64,000 nucleotides of DNA. Source: Falsiroseomonas ponticola. Lineage in GTDB: Bacteria > Pseudomonadota > Alphaproteobacteria > Acetobacterales > Acetobacteraceae. A program made the translations under genes and the position numbers. Numbering within the stretch: the first letter of the stretch is position 1; every line of letters starts with the position of its first letter. Where the stretch lies: the NCBI RefSeq assembly GCF_016805305.1, contig NZ_JAERQN010000008.1, forward strand, positions 1 through 64,000, in the 5' to 3' direction. The notes under the pieces are model-generated. The model was not told the origin of the DNA and made no database searches. It was given only the letters and a program-made list of their open reading frames with translations. Positions 58,009-64,000 of this stretch are shown piece after piece.

Positions 58009-59073
58009 ATGGCGGCACCGACCGCCGCCGGCGACCCCAGCTACGAGACGCTGATCGAGTTCCTCTACCTGGTGCCGATCGGAATCGTGAAGTTCGGCCC
58101 GGACGGCGCCATCGCCATGGCCAACCCGGCGGCGGCGTCGCTGCTGATGCCGCTGGCCCCGCAGGGCGACATGACCAGCATCTTCACCCTGCTGGCCGCC
58201 GCCGCGCCGGATCTGCGCCACCATGTGCAGCGCTTCGCCGAACCGGCCGGGCGGATCCTGGACCAGGTGACGGTCAGCCTGGAAAAGCCCCGCGTCACGC
58301 TGATGCTCGACATCAGCAAGATCAACGCCGACACCTTCATGGCGGTGGTGCAGAACGTCAGCGAGCTGACGGAGGCGCGGCGGGAGGTGATGCGCCGCAC
58401 CGAGGCGCAGCGCATGCTCGCCTCCGTCTTCATGCATCTCAGCACGCCGGTCGTGGTGGTGCGGCAGGACGGCTTCATCCTGCTGGCCAATGCCGCCTTC
58501 CAGAAGGCCATGGGCTACGACACCGGCAACCTCCAGGGCCTGCACCTCGACGCGCTGCTGCCGCCCGATCCCGCCGGCGCCGTCAAGGCGGCGCGGCTGC
58601 AGCAGGCGGTGGACGGCAAGCCCTTCCAGATGGAGATCACCGCCATCGCCCGCGACGGCACGCGCTTCCAGGCCGTGAAGCACGCCGCCATCCTGAACGG
58701 CGCCAGCGACCGCCAGCTGCGCGTCATCACCCTGCTGCCGGTCTGCGGCAGCCGGCGCGGCGGCCCCGAAGCCGCCGTGGCCCAGGTGCGCACCATCAGC
58801 CTGCACCGCTACCGCGACGCGCTGCCGGATGACTGGCCCCGCATCGCCCAGCGCGCGGCGACCCTGGTGGAGGACGCGGTGCGCCCGCTGCTCGGCCCGG
58901 CCGATATCCTGAAGCGCGGCCGCGACGACAGCTTCATCGTCTGGTTCGCCGATGACGACGAACCCCGGCACAACGCGGCCCTGGTTCGCGCCGCCCAGGC
59001 CATCAGGCGCGTCTTCGTCACCGAATTCGGCCGCCGCGTCGCCCAGGCCATCGCCACCGGCATCGCGGCCTGA
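58009..59073 (+). CDS. Two-PAS-domain signalling protein, partner of the PYP-like protein
   Basis: A 354-aa soluble protein. A first PAS-like region (about 13-115, LYLVPIGIVKFGPDGAIAMANPAAASLL) is followed by a coiled linker (VSELTEARREVMRRTEAQR) and a second PAS (about 140-250, HLSTPVVVVRQDGFILLANAAFQKAMGYD). The C-terminal 100 residues (YRDALPDDWPRIAQRAATLVEDAVRPLL, then RGRDDSFIVWFADDDE) look like a reduced cyclase-like or regulatory output but keep no catalytic motif I recognise. One base separates it from the PYP-like gene, so the two probably work together. Confidence 0.75.
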   Translation: MAAPTAAGDPSYETLIEFLYLVPIGIVKFGPDGAIAMANPAAASLLMPLAPQGDMTSIFTLLAAAAPDLRHHVQRFAEPAGRILDQVTVSLEKPRVTLMLDISKINADTFMAVVQNVSELTEARREVMRRTEAQRMLASVFMHLSTPVVVVRQDGFILLANAAFQKAMGYDTGNLQGLHLDALLPPDPAGAVKAARLQQAVDGKPFQMEITAIARDGTRFQAVKHAAILNGASDRQLRVITLLPVCGSRRGGPEAAVAQVRTISLHRYRDALPDDWPRIAQRAATLVEDAVRPLLGPADILKRGRDDSFIVWFADDDEPRHNAALVRAAQAIRRVFVTEFGRRVAQAIATGIAA

Positions 59074-59091
59074 GGCGCCAGGCGCCGCCGC

Positions 59092-60069
59092 TCAGCTATC
59101 CGGCCGCACGCCAAGCCGGCGGATCAGCCCGCCCCAGCGCTCGATCTCCGCCTTCTGCAGCGCGGCGAAATCGGCCGGGCTGCTGCCCACCGGCTCGAAC
59201 CCCGCGGCTTCCAGCACCCGGCGCTGCTCCGGGTTCTGCAGCGCCACGCGGGCTTCCGTGGCCAGGCGGGCGATGCGGTCGGGGGCCATCCCCGCCGGGC
59301 CGAACAGCCCGATCCAGGCCACCACCGGCTCCCCGGGCGCGCCGGCCTCCCGCAGGGTCGGCACCTCCGGCAGTTGCGGGATGCGGGTGGGGCCGGTGAC
59401 GGCCAGCGCCCGCAGCGTCCCCTCCCGCACCTGGCCCGCCACGCCGGCCAGCGGTGCCATGAAGACCTGGATGCGCCCCGCCACCAGGTCCAGCACCGCC
59501 TGGGCGACGCCGCGGTAGGAGACATGCACCGCCTGGAACCGCTCCGCCGCCGCCAGATCCTCCGTCGCCAGGTGGGACAGCGTGCCGGGGCCGGTGGAGC
59601 CGTAGTTCAGCACGCCCGGATTGGCGCGGGCATGGTCGAACAGCTCGCGCACCGTCCGCGCGGGGACGGAGGGATGCACCACCAGCACGAAGGGCAGCCG
59701 CGCGAGCAGGGAGATCGGGGCGAGGTCCACGGCCGGATCGTAGCCGAGCGCCGGGTTCAGCACCTTGGCCGTGCTGCCCGGCCCGCCGATGGTCACGCCG
59801 ATGGTGTGGCCATCCGTCGCCCGCGCCACCGCCTCCGTCCCGATCGCCCCGCCGCCGCCCGCGCGGTTGTCCACGACGAAGGGCTGGCCGAAGGCGGTCG
59901 CGAAATGGCCGGTGACGGCGCGCGCCGCCATGTCCGGCGTCGATCCCCCGGGGAAGGCGACGATGACGCGCACCGGCCGGTCCGGCCAGGCGGGCTGGGC
60001 CGCGGACCATCGCGGCGCGGCGGCAAGGGCGGCGGTGGTGGCGACCAGGCCACGGCGGGTCAGGCGCAT
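59092..60069 (-). CDS. Bug-family tripartite tricarboxylate transporter substrate-binding protein
   Basis: A 325-aa periplasmic receptor with a Tat-like signal (RLTRRGLVATTAALAAAPRWSAAQ). Bug signatures: WPDRPVRVIVAFPGGSTPD, PFVVDNRAGGGGAIG, YGSTGPGTLSHL, HVSYRGVAQ and LFGPAGM. No membrane subunits are adjacent. It converges with the PAS gene and lies beside a CHAP lipoprotein gene. The nearby CoA-transferase/lyase pair could metabolise its ligand, but there is no direct evidence. Confidence 0.9.
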   Translation of the reverse strand: MRLTRRGLVATTAALAAAPRWSAAQPAWPDRPVRVIVAFPGGSTPDMAARAVTGHFATAFGQPFVVDNRAGGGGAIGTEAVARATDGHTIGVTIGGPGSTAKVLNPALGYDPAVDLAPISLLARLPFVLVVHPSVPARTVRELFDHARANPGVLNYGSTGPGTLSHLATEDLAAAERFQAVHVSYRGVAQAVLDLVAGRIQVFMAPLAGVAGQVREGTLRALAVTGPTRIPQLPEVPTLREAGAPGEPVVAWIGLFGPAGMAPDRIARLATEARVALQNPEQRRVLEAAGFEPVGSSPADFAALQKAEIERWGGLIRRLGVRPDS

Positions 60070-60146
60070 GCGGAATCCTCCCAGGACGTTGCGCCGGAGA
60101 ATGCCTTGCCACGCCTCCGCTGTCAGCGCCCCGCCGGGAAGCGGCG

Positions 60147-60659
60147 CTATCGACCCGCCATCGCCATCCGCGAATGCACGAAGCCGCGCGCCGGGAAGGC
60201 GGTGGTGCCAAGGTCGTTGATCCGGGGATACCAGACGCGCACCAGCGACCAGTCATTGCGCGGGGAGACATCGACCACGCGCTGGTCGGTCGCGATGCGG
60301 CCCCGCGCGGCGCCGGACGCCCAATTGGCGTGGTCCACCAGCACCTCCCGGCTGTTCAGCACGCGGGAGACGACGGCGACATGCCCCGACGGCATGCGCG
60401 CGGTGCGGTTGATGACGAGCACGCTGCCCGCCTGCGGCGCCCGCCCCCGTTCATACCGCCCGGCCGCCGCGTCCCACCATTGCCAGGCATCGCCCGCCAG
60501 GCTGATGCCCGACCGCGCGCGGGCATAGGGCACGCAGGAGATCGGCTCGCCCAGCTCCGCCCGGTGTGGCGCCGGCGCGCCCGTCGCCGGGCCGGCCTGG
60601 CGGGAGGACCCGCAGGCCGCCAGGCCGAGCAGCAGCAGCATGGCAAGGACGGCGCGCAT
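60147..60659 (-). CDS. CHAP-domain lipoprotein (putative peptidoglycan amidase)
   Basis: A 170-aa predicted lipoprotein. The signal is MRAVLAMLLLLGLAACGSS with acylated C16. The CHAP domain has nucleophile C42 (ISCVPYARARSGI), H93 (PSGHVAVVSRV) and a polar third residue near 110-112 (VDHANW). WQWWDAAAGRYERGRAPQAGSVLV is typical of the fold. It probably cleaves peptidoglycan peptides at the outer membrane. It stands between the Bug receptor and the HMG-CoA lyase-like gene on the same strand. Confidence 0.85.
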   Translation of the reverse strand: MRAVLAMLLLLGLAACGSSRQAGPATGAPAPHRAELGEPISCVPYARARSGISLAGDAWQWWDAAAGRYERGRAPQAGSVLVINRTARMPSGHVAVVSRVLNSREVLVDHANWASGAARGRIATDQRVVDVSPRNDWSLVRVWYPRINDLGTTAFPARGFVHSRMAMAGR

Positions 60660-60706
60660 GCGCTTGTTCTAGCGCCGCAATCACGGCGGCGCCACGGCGA
60701 AGCGCG

Positions 60707-61615
60707 CTACGCCGCCCGCGCCGCCGGCACCGCCCGCATCCGCCCGCCCGGCAGCGCGCCCGGGATGGCGGCGGCATAGTCGGCGGCCTCCAGCAGCCTC
60801 GCCCAGTCGATCCCCGTGCCGACCCCCATGCGGCGCATCAGCCAGGCCACGTCCTCCGTCGCCACATTGCCCGTCGCCCCCGGCGCGAAGGGGCAGCCGC
60901 CGAGGCCGCCCGCCGCGCTGTCGATCACCCGGCACCCGGCCTCCCACGCCGCCGCGCAATTGGCGACGCCCATGCCGTAGGTGTCATGCCCGTGGAAGGC
61001 CATGCGCGGCTTGCCATCCGCGCCAGGCCAGGACCGGATCGCATGGTCGAAGACGCGCCCCACCTGGTCCGGCGCCGCATTGCCGGTGGTGTCGCAGATC
61101 GCGATCTCGATGGTGGGGTCGAGCGCCACGACGCGCTCCACCCAGTCCAGCGCGTCATGCTCCGGCACCACGCCCTCGAAGGGGCAATGGAAGGCGCAGG
61201 AGAGGTTGAATCGCACCTTCATGCCGGACGCCACCGCGTCCCGCACGATGCCTGACAGATCGAGAAAACTCTCCTCCCGCGTGCGGTTCACATTGGCCTT
61301 GTTGTGGCTTTCCGTCACCGACATGAAGACGCCGACGCGATGCGCCCCCGCGTCCCGCGCCATCTCGAACCCCTTCCGGTTCGGCGCGAGCACCGTGCTC
61401 TCCAGCCCCGGCAGGGCGAGCGCCGCCTTCAGCACGGCCGCGGTATCCGCCATCTGCGGCACGGCCTTCGGGTTGACGAAGCTGCCCACCTCCATCCGCC
61501 GCAGCCCCGCGGCATGGAGCTTCCGCACCAGTTCGATCTTCGTCTCCGTCGCCACGAAGGGGCCGATGGATTGCAGCCCGTCGCGCGGCGCGACCTCGGA
61601 AATCACGGCATCCAT
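60707..61615 (-). CDS. Hydroxymethylglutaryl-CoA lyase family protein
   Basis: A 302-aa TIM-barrel lyase. VISEVAPRDGLQ (catalytic R11/D12), EVGSFVNPKAVPQMAD, FMSVTESHNKANVN, FHGHDTYGMGVANC and DSAAGGLGGCPFAPGATGNVATED (catalytic Cys loop) all match HMG-CoA lyase (MvaB/YngG type). It starts 4 nt after the CoA-transferase stop, so the acid activated by that enzyme is probably its substrate: HMG-CoA or a related 3-hydroxy-3-methyl or citramalyl-type thioester. Confidence 0.92.
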   Translation of the reverse strand: MDAVISEVAPRDGLQSIGPFVATETKIELVRKLHAAGLRRMEVGSFVNPKAVPQMADTAAVLKAALALPGLESTVLAPNRKGFEMARDAGAHRVGVFMSVTESHNKANVNRTREESFLDLSGIVRDAVASGMKVRFNLSCAFHCPFEGVVPEHDALDWVERVVALDPTIEIAICDTTGNAAPDQVGRVFDHAIRSWPGADGKPRMAFHGHDTYGMGVANCAAAWEAGCRVIDSAAGGLGGCPFAPGATGNVATEDVAWLMRRMGVGTGIDWARLLEAADYAAAIPGALPGGRMRAVPAARAA

Positions 61616-61619
61616 GGCG

Positions 61620-62804
61620 TCATTCCTCTCCCAGCAATTCGCGGAACACATGGTCGTTGTGGGCGCCCGCTTCAGGTCCCGTCCAGCGCACCATCTCCCG
61701 CGGCTCAATGCCATCGAAGCGGAAGGGGGCCGCGGGGTGCAGCAGCGTCGCGCCGATCACCGGGTCCTTGACCTCCATCACCGTCTGCCGCGCGCGGAAA
61801 TGCGGGTCCTCCGCGCAGTCGCGCATGTCGAAAAGGCGGGAGCACGGCACATCCACCGCCTCCAGCCTCTCCTGCGCCTCCGCCGCCGGCAGGGTGCGCG
61901 TCCATTCGCCGATCGCGGCATCCAGTTCCGGCGCATGCGCGCAGCGGCCGCGATTATCGGCCATGCGCGGATCGTCGCGCAGGTCCTCCCGCCCGATCAG
62001 CGTCATCAGCCGGTGGTAGATCAGGTCCGAATTGCCCGCGACGCAGAGCCACTTCCCATCCGCGCAGAGATAGGTGTTGGTCGGCGCCGCCGTCAGGATC
62101 GCCGATCCCGCGGGCTGCCGGATCGCCCCCGTCAGCCCGTATTCCGGCAGCATCCCCTCCATCAGGCTGAACACGGAGGAGACGAGATCGACATCGATCA
62201 CCCGCCCCCTCGCCGCCGGGTCGCCCTTCACCCCCCAGCAGGCGGAAGCGACGGCCAGCGCCGCGTACATCCCCGCCAGGTCGTCGCTGATGGAAACGCC
62301 GCAGCGCGGCGGCGCATGCTCCGTCACCCCCGGCGTCGCCGTCAGGTGGCGAAGCCCGCCCATCGCCTCCCCGATCGCGCCGAAGGCCGGCTTGTCGCGA
62401 TAGGGCCCGTCCTGCCCATAGCCGGAGACGCGGGCGATGATCAGCCGCGGATTCGCCTGGTGCAGCGCCTCCGGCCCCAGCCCGATGCGCTCCAGGTAGC
62501 CGGGCCGGAAATTCTCCACCAGCGCATCGGCGCGGGCACACAGCTTCCGCAGCCGCTCCCGCCCCTCCGGCTTCTTCAGGTCGAGCGTGACGGAGAGCTT
62601 GTTGCGCCCATGGATGCTGAACCAGACGGGATGGCCATTGTGCCGGCTGCCCCAGCCGCGGATCGGGTCGCCCTCCGGCGGCTCCACCTTGATGACCTCG
62701 GCACCCAGGTCGGCCAGCAGCCGGGTCGCGAAGGGCCCGGCGATGTAGTGGCCGAGTTCCACCACCTTCAGCCCCTTGAGCGGCAGGTTCCGCGGCGTCG
62801 TCAT
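61620..62804 (-). CDS. CaiB/BaiF-type (class III) CoA-transferase
   Basis: A 394-aa CoA-transferase. LKVVELGHYIAGPFATRLLADLGAEVIKVEPPEGD is the N-terminal signature; DLKKPEGRERL, VENFRPGYLERIG, VSGYGQDGPYRDKPAFG, and SISDDLAGMYAALA (catalytic Asp) are present. It moves CoA from a donor such as succinyl-CoA to a carboxylic acid. It forms a two-gene operon with the HMG-CoA lyase-like gene. ATG 62804 is the start. The 268-nt gap upstream holds a candidate sRNA. Confidence 0.93.
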   Translation of the reverse strand: MTTPRNLPLKGLKVVELGHYIAGPFATRLLADLGAEVIKVEPPEGDPIRGWGSRHNGHPVWFSIHGRNKLSVTLDLKKPEGRERLRKLCARADALVENFRPGYLERIGLGPEALHQANPRLIIARVSGYGQDGPYRDKPAFGAIGEAMGGLRHLTATPGVTEHAPPRCGVSISDDLAGMYAALAVASACWGVKGDPAARGRVIDVDLVSSVFSLMEGMLPEYGLTGAIRQPAGSAILTAAPTNTYLCADGKWLCVAGNSDLIYHRLMTLIGREDLRDDPRMADNRGRCAHAPELDAAIGEWTRTLPAAEAQERLEAVDVPCSRLFDMRDCAEDPHFRARQTVMEVKDPVIGATLLHPAAPFRFDGIEPREMVRWTGPEAGAHNDHVFRELLGEE

Positions 62805-62989
62805 GCTCTGTCCCGTCCCGGCGTCGTCCCCGCCTCCCTTACCCCAAAGCGCGCGCATCGCCAGCCGGGGCCTCCTCACGCGGATTCGATGGCGGAAGCC
62901 GAAAAGTTGGCCCCCCGGAAAGGATCGGGAAACCACGCCGCGCGATAACACCCTCGGGTTGCCGATCTTCGCAGCCCGTCTCTCCCTCC

Positions 62990-63073
62990 CGGGTGCCGGC
63001 CACTTCCCCCCGATCTCGCCGGCACCCTCCAACTGGGCCGGGGCTTCCCCTGGAAGCTCCGGCCGATTTTTTT
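62990..63073 (+). ncRNA. Candidate small RNA ending in a strong intrinsic terminator
   Basis: Two hairpins stand in a plus-strand region with no plus-strand gene: arms 62991-63000 / 63018-63027 (GGGTGCCGGC / GCCGGCACCC, perfect 10 bp) and the terminator stem at 63036-63064. Upstream genes are on the minus strand, so the terminator must end some other plus transcript. The 5' end is not defined; GATAAC at 62944-62949 is a possible -10 without a convincing -35. Read-through protection against antisense transcription of the MFS gene is an alternative. Confidence 0.35.
63036..63073 (+). terminator. Rho-independent terminator on the plus strand
   Basis: A 13-bp stem (63036-63048 / 63052-63064, one G-T pair, 3-nt loop) is followed by GA and seven T (63067-63073). 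On the minus strand there is no T-run after the stem, so it works rightward. It abuts the stop codon of the converging MFS gene. Confidence 0.85.
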
Positions 63074-64000
63074 CAGCCGCCCCGGCCCCGCCACGCCACC
63101 AGCAGCGCCGCCGCCGACAGCACCAGGCCCGCGCCGAAGACCGCCGCATGGCTCTCCGCCGTGGCCGCGAAAAGCCCCGCCAGCGCGAAGGCCGTGCCGG
63201 CCTGGGCGATGGCATAGCCCGCCGTGGCCCGGACCCAGACGACGGAGGCCTGCACCCCCGCCACCTCCCGCGCCGCCACCAGCGTCACCGCCGTGGCGCC
63301 GACCCCCGCAAAGCCCCCCAGCGGCGCCGCCAGCAGCAGCGCCCCCCACCACGGCACCAGCGCGGCCGACAGCGCCGCCACCTGCACCACCATCCAGGCC
63401 GGCAGGGCCCGCCGCCCGCCGATCCGCCCCGCGATCCGCCCGCCGAGCAAGGTGCCCGCCACCGCCCCCGCGCCGAACAGCACCCAGACCAGGCTGCCCG
63501 ACGTCACCGCCATGCCCCGGCCCCGCACCGCCAGGTCCGCCAGATAGACCATCGGCGCCACCATCCCGGCGCCGGACAGCCCATAGGCCAGCAGCAGCCG
63601 CACCGCGCGCGGCACCGATTCCCCCGGCCCCGGCGCCGGCACCGCGGCTGGGTCCGGCCACCACGGGCGCACCGCCAGCCAGATCGCCAGCACCGCGACC
63701 GCCAGGCCGAGCCACGCCACCGCCAGCCCGCCCCCCAGCAGGGCCGGGACCAGCAGCCCCGCCAGCATCACCCCCGTGCCCGCCCCGGCCATGACCATGC
63801 CGCCAGCGAGCCCCCGCGCCTCCGCCGGCACGCTCGCCTGGACGGAAGGGCCGGACAGCGCCATCAGGAACCCGCCCGCCACGCCCGCCAGCCCCCGCCA
63901 CAGGCAGAACCAGGCCAGCCCCCCCTGCAGCGCACAGGCGGCGAAGGACAGCGCCGCCAGCGCCATGCCGGCATCCAGCGCCCGCGGCACGCCGACGCGC
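63073..64000 (-). CDS. MFS transporter (YbfB/YjiJ-like), N-terminus beyond window
   Basis: At least 308 residues of a 12-helix transporter; the frame stays open to the window edge, so roughly the first 80-100 residues are missing. WFCLWRGLAGVAGGFLMALSGPSV, ARGLAGGMVMAGAGTGVMLAGLL and RAVRLLLAYGLSGAGMVAPMVYLADLAV resemble the YbfB family, probably drug or sugar efflux. Ala/Gly/Leu-rich helices alternate with short loops to the C-terminus. Substrate unknown. Confidence 0.82.
   Translation of the reverse strand, partial: RVGVPRALDAGMALAALSFAACALQGGLAWFCLWRGLAGVAGGFLMALSGPSVQASVPAEARGLAGGMVMAGAGTGVMLAGLLVPALLGGGLAVAWLGLAVAVLAIWLAVRPWWPDPAAVPAPGPGESVPRAVRLLLAYGLSGAGMVAPMVYLADLAVRGRGMAVTSGSLVWVLFGAGAVAGTLLGGRIAGRIGGRRALPAWMVVQVAALSAALVPWWGALLLAAPLGGFAGVGATAVTLVAAREVAGVQASVVWVRATAGYAIAQAGTAFALAGLFAATAESHAAVFGAGLVLSAAALLVAWRGRGG

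Noticed and set aside
1..64000. tRNA, rRNA genes and CRISPR arrays
   Set aside because: None seen by eye: no T-loop-like GTTCGANNC clusters in the gaps, and no regularly spaced repeats with spacers.

Overview
The window is very GC-rich, densely coded alphaproteobacterial DNA. RNase E carries the alphaproteobacterial S1 insertion and a C-terminal GWW tail, there is a GcrA cell-cycle regulator, a ChvG-like kinase and two orphan Bug-type solute receptors, and about fifty genes are packed with ATGA/GTGA overlaps. The mix of products and the base composition suggest Acetobacteraceae (Roseomonas or a relative). That placement is inference from gene content; no rRNA marker is present.

Layout. 1-310: the 3' end of an IS110-type transposase and a run of perfect hairpins. 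311-6573: amiC (-), an 870-nt gene-free stretch, rne (+), and a 2-hydroxyacid dehydrogenase. 6574-27487: a capsule region. 27573-35650: mixed metabolic and RNA genes (Bug receptor, DUF1835 protein, tadA, C26 amidotransferase, rluB-rsmD, a LysR regulator divergent from a small reductase/DJ-1/hydrolase/GFA run). 35653-41220: a second polysaccharide block (GT4, 54-aa membrane protein, manC, TPR-glycosyltransferase). 41229-49136: purD, xseA-M23 peptidase, SDR, acyl-CoA ligase, ChvG-like kinase. 49235-55922: a YopT-like peptidase, gcrA, an amidase, a secreted HExxH protein coupled to corA, mtnB-mtnD-mtnC, tatA. 56394-64000: terC, a PYP-like PAS protein paired with a second PAS protein, a second Bug receptor, a CHAP lipoprotein, a CoA-transferase/HMG-CoA-lyase pair, and a truncated MFS gene.

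How the main system fits together. The capsule region combines an ABC-transporter capsule export set (KpsM, KpsT, KpsE, KpsD) and Kdo-linker enzymes (KpsS, KpsC) with a lipid factory: a 2473-aa iterative-type PKS/FAS (KS-AT-DH-degenerate MT-ER-KR-ACP, no thioesterase), an alpha-oxoamine synthase, a GNAT-like protein and an SDR. The first, second and fourth correspond to RkpA, RkpG and RkpH of the Sinorhizobium rkp-1 K-antigen region. Read as a pathway, these would build an acyl chain on ACP, release it onto an amino acid as an alpha-amino ketone, reduce it to an amino alcohol and possibly N-acylate it, giving a sphingoid- or ceramide-like lipid. I propose that this lipid is the membrane anchor or a cofactor of the capsule. 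This is the strongest candidate for an undescribed system here.

Other signals are a YopT-type C/H/D triad in a small stand-alone protein, a PYP-type chromophore pocket without chromophore genes nearby, a twin-hairpin repeat family present twice, two CTGA gene junctions implying CTG start codons, a three-way-junction leader upstream of terC, GANTC sites clustered upstream of gcrA, and a hairpin-terminated candidate sRNA near the right end. No tRNA, rRNA or CRISPR array was seen.
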